DNA of 64,000 nt from Neoarius graeffei. Lineage: Eukaryota > Chordata > Actinopteri > Siluriformes > Ariidae. The position numbers and the translations under genes are program-made. How positions within the stretch are numbered: the first letter of the stretch is position 1; each line of letters opens with the position of its first letter. Positions 54,390-64,000 of the stretch are shown here, piece after piece. The notes under the pieces were generated by a model. That model was not told the DNA's origin. It saw only the letters and a program-made list of their open reading frames with translations, and searched no databases. The stretch covers positions 6,191,001 through 6,255,000 of the forward strand of contig NC_083570.1 in the NCBI RefSeq assembly GCF_027579695.1, given 5' to 3'.

Positions 54390-54884
54390 ACAAAGTCAGG
54401 AAAAAGGATTGCAATAGTCCAGGCAGGAAGTCGCAACAACGATTAGCTTCTTGCTGTTGAATGTTTTATTCAAACATTCATCAATGCATTTACACTTAAT
54501 GATAAGGGCATCATGAACCCCCAGAGTGCTCTTTTGAATGAAGGGCCTCCAAATTGAAGCTTCAATTTGTGTGTGCCAAACAGGCCTAACACATGAACAA
54601 GTCTGATGCACCTTATATCCAACAATAACATGCCAGCCGCAGAGTGAGATACTGAGAACAGAAATCTTCAATCCATTGCAAGTAAAAAAAATAAAATAAA
54701 AATAAAATCAAGAAACAATATATAGAAAAAGGTTGTGCTTACAAAAAAAAGTTTGTCTCAAATGAATTAACACTTTTCAATAACATTCCTCAACTTATTT
54801 CAATGCACTGTTCTACTTGGAAACCTTTGGTCCTGGCATTCACATGGACACGTGTTTGTTCGGTGAGGTAGTGATCTCACCCTT
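54390..54884 (-). other. Probable 3' UTR of the SAMD3-like gene (block C)
   Basis: Same sequence as 14640-15131. Minus-strand AATAAA within tttgaataaaacattcaac near 54455-54475. Confidence 0.45.
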
Positions 54885-57016
54885 TTACTCTGTCCATTCA
54901 AAATTGGCAATTTTGGAAGTGAGGCTCAGCACCCTTGGGTTGACAGCATACTGACGTCCCTTTGCTTTTCGCTCGACTTTGGTCCCTTGATCTGGGTTGA
55001 TTCTGAAGATGCATCCGTTGGAAAAACATTTAACACAAACCATTCAGAGAAAACTAATGTTGGCATTAAAGCCAGTGAAACAGCATCTTCAGATACAAAG
55101 TTAATATGTTTTCACAAAGCTACACTATGCAATTTCCAATCATTAGAGGGGGTTGGGAGTAGAAATGCACTGAGACTCCTAACTTAAGCAGTATGTATAC
55201 GTACCACATGTCTCAGAGCCTGTGAATATTCTCATTCAGCCAGGTCATAGTTATCGCGAGGAAATTTAATTGAATGCAACTGGACTTGGTTATATGTCTT
55301 TGAAGACGTTTCACCTAGGACTAGTCCTAGTCTAATCCAGCCTAGTCAGACGACCATGAACTGACGAAGAGGTGAAACATCTTCAAAGACATATAACCAA
55401 GTCCAGTTGCCTTCAATTAAATTTCCTTGAGATACGCAGGTCAGAGTTATGAGCTGGAGGAGTTGCTAGGTTTGAATGCTGTGTGTTTATAAACAGCAAC
55501 TGGCAAATTCTACATTATCTACCTGTAAAGCAGCGTGTGCAAGCATTCGGAAAGTGTACCTCTGCAAGAACTCCAGAGTAGCGGCAAGTTCCACTGGGTA
55601 GTCAATGTTGTGCAGGTAATATGAGCAGAACATCTGGAATGCTTTGGTGAAGCTGTTCGTTGACTATGACCTGGTCCACAGCAACCATGAACATCTTGGC
55701 AGTGAGTGGGCTATTACCTGAAAACAGTGCGAGAGTATTATTACCATAGCCAGTAAATAGTTTGCTACATGTATATGGATCCCTAATGGTTAAGAAAGCC
55801 AGGAGCTGTGTTCCACACACTGCAAAACAAACTGTGCCAAGTGTAAAAAAATAATAATAATTTAAGTTATGTAAAATGATTTCTCCAGCTCTAAACATGT
55901 TTTGCAGTGTACGGTACACTCCTCCATATGTGTAAACAAAGATATTAAAATAAGTCATAACATTATTTTGGCACACATACCACAGACCACAACGCAGGGT
56001 GTCCATGGTAGCTTGGTGGTGTCCACATCAGCCGCAATGGTGGGGTCATTGACATTTACTAACATCTTGTCTTCCTGCCCTTTAAAATGGACAAGAAGCA
56101 TCAGTACAGCTGCACAAGTTTCATCACCTCCTGCTAGGGCTTGGTTCAGAATAGTGCCTGCTCTGCTGGCCGGCTCAGTTTGAATAAACTGAAAATACCG
56201 CAGGATTCTTCTGAACTTGGTGGCTGTGGACTCTTCAAAGCTGTCATCAATCTGGACACCTGTTAGTTCTCTGAAATGAAGCCTCATTCCAATTTCCTGG
56301 CAGAAGAAAGGCCATTCCTTAAGGATCTCTTCTGTCTCCTTCAGTCCTGACAGCATGTCTCTCCTCTGTGAGGGAAACGTCTCAACCATCAGTCTTTCTA
56401 TTTTCTTTGCATCTTTGTCTTTGAACATCTTCATTAGTTCTTCTTGCTTTTGCTTTTCTTTTGTTTCACCAGCAGGAAGCTCTGGGTCAGGATTAATGCA
56501 GCCATATGCATCTTTGCATGCTTTTTTTGCATTGTCAGGAGTGTCACTTTCAGAAAGCCTTTTCTGGGCAGGAGCTTGGAGTCGTCTATAGTTATCAATC
56601 TGAGATATGAACTGTTTCACAAGCAAGTCATGCCCAGTGCCGACAACCTGGCCCTCAATCTCATCTCAGAAGGATTTTGGGGAGTGAATTGCCATTTTCC
56701 TTGCAATTTCAGTGATGTGCCTCTTTCCAGGTTTCTTGCATACAGTCAGTATTTCAGCAGCGACAATGCTAATAATCTCCCTTCTCTCTGCTGCAGTCGG
56801 TCTCTTCTCAGTGTCCAACACCCTTCTTGTATTTGAGGGCATCTTATTCCAGGGTATTTCAAAGCTGTAATGCCAGCTACTATCTTCTCTGGCTAAAAGT
56901 GAGGAGCCACTCTCTGAAGTAGTAGGTGAGGCTTGATTTCTCATGGCTGTGACTGAGACTGGGCTCCTTAGTGGACTTCTAAAAATAGGGTGCGATACTG
57001 AGTTCAATCTTTTCAA
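54885..57016 (-). pseudogene. SAMD3-like gene (block C), disrupted
   Basis: Minus strand, from 57016 down. 57016-56666: MKRLNSVSHPIFRSP, WHYSFEIPWNKMPS, TEKRPTAAERREIISIVAAE and IARKMAIHSPKSF; then an in-frame TGA (56666-56668), with the same frame continuing DEIEGQVVGTGHDLLVKQF to GQEDKMLVNV and WTPCVVVCG at about 55980. Exon 55560-55717: GNSPLTAKMFMVAVDQVIVN, then a one-base phase step to SFTKAFQMFCSYYLHN and ATLEFLQ. Last exon 54885-55002: RINPDQGTKV to ANFEWTE. The architecture matches fish proteins annotated SAMD3-like (function poorly known). The stop and the phase step suggest a pseudogene. Confidence 0.68.
55259..55427. repeat. Fold-back repeat in SAMD3-like intron (block C)
   Basis: Counterpart of 15506-15672, with arms of about 55 bp and tttgaagacgtttcacct facing aggtgaaacatcttcaaa. 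Confidence 0.75.
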
Positions 57017-57174
57017 ATGTTACCCATCAACAATACTGGAAATGCCTAATGGATGTGAATTATCACAAAGAATGATGCATGCACTGATGGCTGGCTTGTT
57101 TAAATTGCTCGCAAACTCGCTTTATAAGCAGCTTCAATAAACATTTATATTCTAATATGCGGAGTAGTTAGAAA

Positions 57175-57372
57175 AGTTCCCGGCGGCGGCGAGTTGACAC
57201 AGTGCTGTCATATACACTTGGCTTTGTTTCTTCCCTTCTGAGCGTCGGTCAGGCTCTCTCTGGAGGGCGGAGCCACATCTGGCGCGTCTTCCGGTTGGCT
57301 GTCGGCGCTGTCTGGCCGCGTCACGTGCGGGGGAAGGGGCGGTCAGAAACAGGGCAGTGGCACGGTCACGTG
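57175..57372 (-). promoter_or_regulatory. CpG-rich putative promoter of the SAMD3-like gene
   Basis: A short GC- and CpG-rich stretch (cggcggcggcgag, tctggcgcgtcttccggt, ggccgcgtcacgtgcgggg) stands out from AT-rich surroundings and lies about 160 bp before the first SAMD3-like codon. It contains ETS-like cttccgg and an E-box cacgtg. Suggestive only. Confidence 0.35.
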
Positions 57373-58500
57373 CAATCGGTAAACTTGTGGATGGGTAAAG
57401 CTTGAATTCAGATGATGAAATAAAAAGTTATGAGTGGGTTAGCATTTATAAATTCCAATGTAGATTAAAATAATGTCTATCTATTGTGTTGCATTGAACT
57501 GGAATAGCCCTTTATGTGCTGTTCAGCACAGTGAAAATGACAGCGCCATGAAAACCTAAATGATGTCCAGATTCTGGAATGCGAGTAAAATATTGATGCG
57601 TTTGATATTTTGCTTAAATTAAGTGACGTCAACTCACCTTTGTTTATATAGTGCTTTACACATAATGCAGTATATAGTGTGTGACAGAGAGAGAGATGCT
57701 TATGGAACTGATCAGCCTATAAATAAAAATGTATTTTCTTTATCATCTTTTCTGGATAAAGAAAAAGATACCACATTGCTTTGAATGTGATTGGTTGAAG
57801 TGGCTCTCATCAAGAAAACTGGCCAATGACAACTGCGCGCGCGCCTTCTTTTTTGAAAATCCGTCAGTTGGATCCGGCAGAGCGATCGGTAGATCTCTAT
57901 GGCTCTGGATACGGCGCGAGCGTCAGTCGGCAGTGTTGCCAGATTGGGCGGTTTTGAATTCTACTTTGCGGGTGAAAAATGGCTTGGGCTGGTTGACAAA
58001 AATTGGGCGGGTTTGACGTTAGTTCGGCGGGTTTTTATCAGATGTTTATATAGTTTCACTCCCACTAGAAAGCAGAGATGGGAGAGAATGTAAACACCTA
58101 AGCCGAATGATGTTCTTGAATATGCGAAGGAAATCAGGAAAAACAGCTCTCTTTGGTCAACTGAGGCAAGTCAGAGACCTAGTTTACCCAGCACCCCTTA
58201 GGTATTTTAAACAACCAAAATCGAGCATTGGCCTAAATTAATCATTAACAATAAACATTAATCTCATTAAGTATTATTTAAACAAAAAAAGTTGATGTAA
58301 CTGTAAGACTAATATGAATGTGTGTAATGTAGTGCAGAAACTGAACTCATAAACTATAAATAAGAATGACGCAATCCATTCTCCATTTTCTCTTCTCATC
58401 TTACATTCAGCCATGCATCGCAGCCTAACTTTTTTTTTAATTGAAGTATATAAAACAGGTACAATCTAACAAATCCATAAAAATCAGGATAACAGATGAA
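57373..58500. other. Spacer with a MITE fragment
   Basis: No gene seen. 57937-58040 (cagtgttgccagattgggcg g, then ttgggctggttg, ttgggcggg) is a diverged fragment of the CAGTGTTGCC MITE family. An AT-rich remainder lacks recognisable features. Confidence 0.4.
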
Positions 58501-58608
58501 GAAAATACATGGATGTAGACAAAAATAAATTAAACAGAATAACTAGGCCTATAAAATTAATAAAACATACAGGATAAAAAGATAAATAAATAAAAAATAA
58601 ATAACCTC

Positions 58609-58985
58609 GGGCGGCATGGTGGTGTAGTGGTTAGCGCTGTCACCTCACAGCAAGAAGGTCCTGGGTTCAAGCCCTGTGGCCGGCGAGGGCCTTTCTGTGC
58701 GGAGTTTGCATGTTCTCCCCGTGTCCGCGTGGGTTTCCTCCGGGTGCTCCGGTTTCCCCCACAGTCCAAAGACATGCAGGTTAGGTTAACTGGTGACTCT
58801 AAATTGAGCGTAGGTGTGAATGTGAGTGTGAATGGTTGTCTGTGTCTATGTGTCAGCCCTGTGATGACCTGGCGACTTGTCCAGGGTGTACCCCGCCTTT
58901 CGCCCGTAGTCAGCTGGGATAGGCTCCAGCTTGCCTGCGACCCTGTAGAAGGATAAAGCGGCTAGAGATAATGAGATGAGATGAG
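58609..58985 (+). mobile_element. SINE, full-length, TSD ataaataacctc
   Basis: Same family, 377 bp. A perfect 12-bp duplication lies at 58597-58608 and 58986-58997; the empty site is visible at 33181-33195. Confidence 0.92.
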
Positions 58986-59013
58986 ATAAATAACCTCAGC
59001 AATGCAGATGTTA

Positions 59014-59709
59014 TGCCGCTTTTCCACTACAAACGCGGCTGAGTTGGGCTGAGCCGTGCCGTGCTGAGTTGGGCTGAGTCGAGCTGAGTGGGGCTGTTGG
59101 AGTTGCATTTCGACTACAACCGCGCTGAACCGTGCTGGCTGGAAGTGGGTGGACACATTGGGTGGAGTTAGCAAAAGTGGGTGGACGTCAGGTGATGTCG
59201 TTAAGCAGCGCAAACAGTGACATCAGTCATCTTTTAAGTGGTAGTCTCACGACCCAGATAGTAAACAATAAACATGGAGGACATGGAGTCGTTAGTTTTG
59301 CTGGTCTTGGTGCTGTGGCTTGTTGTCACCGACAACGCCAACAGATACTGGCAAGAGTGTATAGATGAGGCGAGGCGCATAAGGCTTCAGAAATTCTCGT
59401 AATTCGTAATTCTTCTTCTTCTTCAGGGTTTACGGTGTTTACACATCCCAGCGTGCTCGCGGGGCGTGTGTGGGCATGTGAGGACACTCCTCCTCACCAA
59501 TCAGTGCACAGGGGAGTGTCTGCTCACGCCCCCAGCCTCACTCGGCTCGCTTTGGCTCGCTTCAGCCCCACTCCAAAACCGTGCGAGTTTTAGGGGCTAA
59601 GCAGGGCTGAAGCGAGCCAAGTCGTGCTGTTCTTTGGTAGTCGAAACGCGAGCTGTGTTGGGCTGAAGTGAGCTGAAGCGTGCTGAAAAAGGGTAGTGGA
59701 AAAGGGCCA
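59014..59709. mobile_element. Harbinger-like MITE, TSD TTA (second copy)
   Basis: Ends tgccgcttttccactacaaa and ...gtagtggaaaagggcca, flanked by TTA (59011-59013 and 59710-59712). The empty site cagatgttagatatg is seen at 33203-33217. Shares with 39723-40398 the short frame MEDMESLVLLVLVLWLVV (from 59273). Confidence 0.82.
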
Positions 59710-59966
59710 TTAGATATGCATCGTAGCCTAACATAGCCTACATAATATTATGCGTGTGCGCCACCTACTGGTGCATGTAGGATTCAGAACACAGCAGATG
59801 ATTGCAGAGTTATAATCTGATTGAACCACACGGAGCCGAGTACCAGCCAGCAGATTCTTCACCTCCAGCACTGACGGGCTCATGTTGCTATTTGTTTGAT
59901 TTACAAATAGTATACTGGACTTTAGCTGCATATTTTTACTTTTTCTAAGATAGGCATCAAGTACAT

Positions 59967-60640
59967 TTTACATTTTGGGTGGTTTTAAGTGCATGTTGGC
60001 TGGTTTTGAACATATTTTGGCTGGAAAACGTCAGCAGTATCTGGCAACCCTGTCAGTCGGTCCACTAATGGACTCTCTGAGCACTAATGGATTACCTGGA
60101 TTATTACCTGGATTATTTTACATCTGCTTGCCATTTAATTTTGACCGAATCCGAGTTGTGGGATTTCGACGGAGAACAAAAACAGTAACTGCTTGATTAA
60201 TGGATATTTATTCACTTAATGAATACCTAGCAATACATCCAAGTTGGAATGAATCAACATTTATGTTAAGTTCCATGTACTTATATACATACTATATAAA
60301 TTCACTGATACTTCTCATTCTAATTCCAGAGACGCTCGTCAAGGCAAGGTGATGATGCTTATTTTCATGCAGTTATATGCTAAGAAAAACAGCGTATGAA
60401 TATTATATTCCATTTCTTCCAGGTCCCCTATATGGACTAAATACCACAAAATACTCCACACTGGACTTTGATATCAAACTGCTTTGAAGATTTTTACATT
60501 AGCTCCCCCTAAATTACACAGAAATACAGTATATGATAAGGCTTATGCTTGTCTTGGAGAGATGTTACAAAGATGTTATATTTGGCCTTATGTATGTGTG
60601 TTATGTATGTGTAACTGCCTCTAGGCAGGATTGGAACAAG
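59967..60640. other. MITE fragment and spacer
   Basis: 59972-60053 (ttgggtggttttaagtgcat to gtatctggcaaccctg) is one diverged half of the CAGTGTTGCC MITE. The rest to 60640 is AT-rich with no gene recognised. Confidence 0.45.
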
Positions 60641-60641
60641 G

Positions 60642-60702
60642 ACTGGCCAAAAGATCAGTAAATAAAACCTATTATTCCATTCATTACCCTTTTACCACTT
60701 CT
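60642..60702 (+). mobile_element. 61-bp fragment of the I-clade LINE
   Basis: tggccaaaagatcagtaaat aaaacc and the following bases match 2143-2203 with few changes, encoding LAKRSVNKTYY. It is broken off where the SINE begins. Confidence 0.75.
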
Positions 60703-61079
60703 CATCTCATCTCATTATCTCTATCCGCTTTATCCTGTTCTACAGGGTCGCAGGCAAGCTGGAGCCTATCCCAGCTGACTATGGGCGAAAGGCGGGGTAC
60801 ACCCTGGACAAGTCGCCAGGTCATCACAGGGCTGACACATAGACACAGACAACCATTCACACTCACATTCACACCTACGGTCAATTTAGAGTCACCAGTT
60901 AACCTAACCTGCATGTCTTTGGACTGTGGGGGAAACCGGAGCACCCGGAGGAAACTCACGCGGACACAGGGAGAACATGCAAACTCCACACAGAAAGGCC
61001 CTCGCCGGCCCCGGGGCTCGAACCCAGGACCTTCTTGCTGTGAGGCGACAGCACTAACCACTACACCACCGTGCCGCCC
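60703..61079 (-). mobile_element. SINE, minus strand
   Basis: Full family length in reverse: tail tcatctcatctcattatctc at the left, head ccactacaccaccgtgccgc at the right. No clear target duplication, so the junction with the LINE fragment may be a rearrangement. Confidence 0.88.
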
Positions 61080-61709
61080 ATTTATCAACATCTCACATGA
61101 AATAAAACAAACAGGCATTTTGTTATCTAGTAGCATAGTGGTATACAGATCAGTTAAATTATGGTCAGACAACAGATGTTGTAATGGCTGAGAATAGGCC
61201 AGGCTATGTCCATAGGCCAAATTTACACTGATTTATTTCACCTGTTTGTGAGAACACCAAGAAGAATGCATATGCACATGTAGGCTATATCTCTACAATT
61301 GTATGCACTATAGATATGTGACCTCAACATAGCCTAGGTCAGAATCAACCTTACTAACCATTCCCCACAACTGAATGAATGAAGATGTGTACAAAAGTGA
61401 ACACTTTAATGGAAGGTGCAACAAGCTGTTCAACACAGCAATATGGCCAAACTGTCAGAATGGTATGTTAAACAGAAACAAAAAAATTGTTTTCTCGAGA
61501 TCCTGAATTAATTATGTCGTTATCTCAGGATAACAAGGTGAATAAAAAAAAAAAAGATTATATGAAGGGCCTCTCGCGGCTTCCGTAAATATACACTCAA
61601 ACAAAACAGCAATAAAGGAGGAGAGGGGCGACAGCCCAAGGAAAGCCCCCACAGGAGCGCACAGCATTTGCAGCATAGGCTACCCAACTCAGTATAAGAA
61701 CAAAACACT
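61080..61709. other. Spacer with a DNA-element end
   Basis: tctcgagatcctgaattaat tatgtcgttatctcaggata ac at 61492-61533 looks like a repeat terminus with inverted ctcgagat/atctcagg motifs. No gene seen. Confidence 0.3.
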
Positions 61710-61812
61710 TACAGTGTGTGCAGTCGGCTTCGTGCGCGTTGTTCTGCGCCTCTCGGAGGAAGGGGTAGGTGCCCTGTAAACCTTTGGAAAAGGTACATTT
61801 TCTTTTCGGCAT
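61710..61812 (-). pseudogene. Possible first exon of a hAT-type transposase
   Basis: Minus strand: MPKRKCTFSKGLQGTYPFLR, EAQNNAHEADCTHC, then a canonical donor (cact|gtaagt). The start MPKRKC-F---LQ--YPFL and the closing C-x2-C fit the zinc-finger first exon of a fish hAT-like family. No downstream exon recognised in the window on this strand. Confidence 0.4.
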
Positions 61813-62029
61813 AATTGCTGCGGCATTACTGCTGCTAGCTGCTACATAAAGAACATTCGCACCAGTTAATGTTTATTTTATTGTTGCATGGCAACATGTT
61901 CTGTTGTCTGGAATAATGTGGCTAAATAAACCCCCATGCCACAGGGCCAGGGGGCAGTAACCAGGAAAGTTTGCGATTCCTGTCAATTCATCAAAATAGT
62001 AAATGCAGACATTTCTCCGCTAATGATTC

Positions 62030-62166
62030 CCACGCTGCTCAGTCGCAAACGTCGTGAGTGGCGAAAACCGGGACATAGCCGTGTCCCGACAGACTTTTGT
62101 CGGGACTCGGGACACACAACCCCAAATCGGGACTGTCCCGGTAAAACCGGGATGTCTGGTCACCCT
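62030..62166. mobile_element. Truncated DNA transposon end at the block D border
   Basis: Ends ccgggatgtctggtcaccct aa, whose complement ttagggtgaccagacatccc is a common fish hAT-type terminus, preceded by cgggac/gtcccg repeats. It stops exactly where homology to block C (43309) begins. Confidence 0.5.
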
Positions 62167-62636
62167 AATAATGAACCAAAGCAGATGACTGACAGCGATA
62201 AACATGTCTCTGCCAACTGTACTGAACACAGTTGTACACAATTATACACAAAATATACTGTACATATAAAAAGGAAAAGTTTCCTGTAACTTGTTTAAAT
62301 GATCAATAAAACATCATCTTTTTATCATCTAAGCCTTTATCTTTCTGGCTGCTGAGTCATTAATATCGCGATGTTCTCTTCTGCATTTCCTGGACAGAAA
62401 GTTTCTTCCTGAATTCGACAAGAAAGAGGAGGGAATGTGTGAATTAGTGAAGGTCAGAAGAGTGTGTTGTGATGGAGAAAACAAAAGAGATGGATTGTGT
62501 TTGTGTTCAAACACAATCCAAAAAAAGATGAAGAGAGTTGGACTTCCAGATTTTTCTGAATGATGTTTTTTTTTTCATTGTTTTTTTTTTTTTTTGGACA
62601 TTTTAGTGGAGTCCACTGAATCAACATTCATAAAAT

Positions 62637-62865
62637 GTCATGAAATTAATCCTAATCAGTGCGGCTACATGGGTTATATTTCTGCACTGAAGGGAGATGA
62701 AATGGTTAATAGAGGAGTGTTCATGACCTCTCTGTGTTTGTGCTCCTCCTCTTCCTAGCTCTCTCTCTCTCACACACAGGACCACGAAGTGACTCGTCAT
62801 TTCAGAGAAAACAAAACTGATCTCTCTCTCTCTCTCTCTCTCTCTTTCGGTGTGAATTCAGAAAA
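62637..62865 (+). promoter_or_regulatory. Conserved upstream region of TRIM-D with STAT-like site
   Basis: Homologous to the regions before TRIM-A and TRIM-C. TTCAGAGAA at 62801-62809. Extended (TC)n before the acceptor-like aattcag|aaaaATG. Confidence 0.38.
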
Positions 62866-63465
62866 ATGGCCGAGGCCAGTATTTCAGTAGATCAGCTTTC
62901 TGTGGACCAGTTCATGTGTCCAGTGTGTCTGGATCTCCTGAAGGATCCGGTGACTATCTCCTGTGGTCACAGTTTCTGTAAGGTGTGTATTAATGGCTGC
63001 TGGGATCAGGAGGATCAGAAGGGCGTCTACAGCTGTCCTCAGTGCAGAGACACTTTCACGACAAGGCCTGTTCTACGCAGAAACAACATGCTGGATGAAG
63101 TGGTGGAGAAACTGAAGAAGACTGAAGTCCAAGCTGCTTCTCCTGCTCACTGTTACGCTGGACCTGGAGATGTGGAGTGTGATTTCTGCACCGGGAGAAA
63201 ACACAAAGCCGTCAAGTCCTGTCTGATTTGTTTGGCTTCTTATTGTGAAACTCATCTGAAACCTCATCTTGAAGTTCCTGCTTTGAAAAAACACACATTA
63301 ATTGAAGCCTCAGCAAAACTCCAAGAGAAGATCTGCTCTGAACATGATGAAGTGCTGAAAATCTACTGTCGTACTGATCAAATATGTATTTGCTCTTTGT
63401 GCATGTTGGAGAAACATAAAGACCATGACGCTGTTTCAGTTGCAGCAGAAAGAGCTGAGAAACAG
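62866..63465 (+). CDS. TRIM-D exon 1: RING + B-boxes (intact; gene continues past window)
   Basis: 600 nt, the same length and splice donor (aacag|gtgaga) as TRIM-A. All RING ligands are present (C18, C21, C33, H35, C38, C41, C57, C60), as are both B-boxes, with differences such as CLICLASYCETHLKPHLEVP. Exons 2-6 would lie beyond 64000. It is more complete than the block C copy and lacks its 35-bp deletion. Expected role as TRIM-A. Confidence 0.85.
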
Positions 63466-64000
63466 GTGAGAACTAGAAATCTTTCCAGAATTAAATCATC
63501 TTAATTATAGTTTCCCATCTAGAAACAGGTGCTATGTGATATATGATTTGAACTTTAATTTCAATGTGTGTCTCAATCAGAAGGATTCTGTAAAAGCTGA
63601 TTAAAATTGTCTGTGTTCTGGTGAACAGAGTGTTAAATTTATATTCAGTGACGGTCGTAATCTGGTTCGGGGTGGGTTTCCTGATAACGTTGCCCTTTAG
63701 ACCTAAAGAGAGAGTTGAGAGACTCTCTTAAGAAACGAACGTTGTCTCTGTGTGTGGTTTTCCGGAACTCACTCATAAGAAGGAGTCTAAAGAGCAACAG
63801 GACGAAGAGCGTCTTTGCAGTTGGTGTCCCCGATATAGGCATTAGTAGCTGCTAAAGGCAATCGTACTGTCGTTGCTGAAGGCATTAGTAGTTGCTAAAT
63901 CCAGTCGATAAGGTCACATGGTGCTCGTTTTTAACCAAAATCTAATGAAATATAAAGTGTTTAAAATAAGATAATATATAGTATCATCTGGAAGCATTAC
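63466..64000. other. TRIM-D intron 1 start with fold-back arm
   Basis: Follows block A 4394-4930 closely, including the intron 1 inverted-repeat left arm and the stretch gttgctgaaggcattagtag that is deleted in block C. The block D intron is therefore closer in structure to A than to C. Confidence 0.6.

Larger units (their letters stand above)
58505..59966. repeat. Dispersed repeat (second copy), interrupted by SINE and Harbinger MITE
   Basis: After removing the SINE (58609-58985) and the Harbinger-like element (59014-59709) it aligns with 33086-33465. It contains cgccacctactggtgcatgt and the tail tttagctgcatatttttact. Non-coding. Confidence 0.75.

Noticed and set aside
56666-56668. Selenocysteine codon in the SAMD3-like gene
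   Set aside because: TGA without any sign of a SECIS element, and the family is not a known selenoprotein; a nonsense mutation is simpler.

Overview
The window is vertebrate nuclear DNA, almost certainly from a ray-finned fish. The signs are spliced genes with canonical GT/AG introns, long CA/GT microsatellites, a tRNA-derived SINE in many copies, a DIRS-type tyrosine-recombinase retrotransposon, Tc1, hAT, Harbinger, pogo and Kolobok-like DNA transposons, and a finTRIM-type TRIM gene family. The species cannot be named from the sequence alone. There are no bacterial-style operons, rRNAs, tRNA genes or CRISPR arrays.

The host backbone is a cluster of tandemly duplicated blocks. Each block carries a plus-strand RING/B-box/coiled-coil/B30.2 gene (finTRIM/TRIM25-like E3 ligase family). 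At least two blocks also carry a downstream minus-strand gene resembling fish SAMD3-like proteins. Block A (about 3.6-15.9 kb) holds an intact six-exon TRIM of about 566 residues and the last exons of the SAMD3-like gene. Block B (19.43-25.79 kb) is a fragment with only TRIM coiled-coil exons 2 and 3. Block C (about 43.3-57.0 kb) has all six TRIM exons, but exon 1 has a 35-bp frameshifting deletion and a separate stop; its SAMD3-like gene has an in-frame TGA and a frameshift. Block D (62.17 kb to the window end) begins with an intact TRIM exon 1 and runs off the edge. Introns of A, B and C share an old hAT insertion at the same site, so that insertion predates the duplications.

The rest is a deep stack of mobile elements. 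0-2.7 kb: a Tc1 transposase relic and a 5'-truncated I-clade LINE with a 13-bp target duplication. 15.9-19.4 kb: a Harbinger-like element with a CTG target duplication and a hAT transposase gene cut off at the start of block B. 19.9-24.1 kb: a hAT nested within a hAT. 25.8-33.1 kb: a hAT, a pogo-like element, an LTR-like leader and two hAT relics. 33.5-38.5 kb: a degraded DIRS1-like retrotransposon (gag-like, RT/RNase H/methyltransferase-like, tyrosine recombinase) with inverted termini and leader hairpins. 39.4-43.1 kb: a hAT inserted in a Tc1 relic, itself holding a Harbinger MITE, a TTA-flanked element and a 676-bp palindrome. 47.0-48.4 kb: a TTAA-flanked Kolobok-like element with a THAP domain. 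57.4-62.2 kb: SINEs, MITEs and relics.

Functionally, TRIM-A and probably TRIM-D are the only genes that look able to make a host protein, as cytoplasmic E3 ubiquitin ligases of innate immunity. The strongest signals are the series of duplication-with-decay events, precise target-site duplications that date the insertions, and several long perfect hairpins. No clearly new multi-gene system is visible. All element names come from motif recognition and remembered family features, not from a database search.
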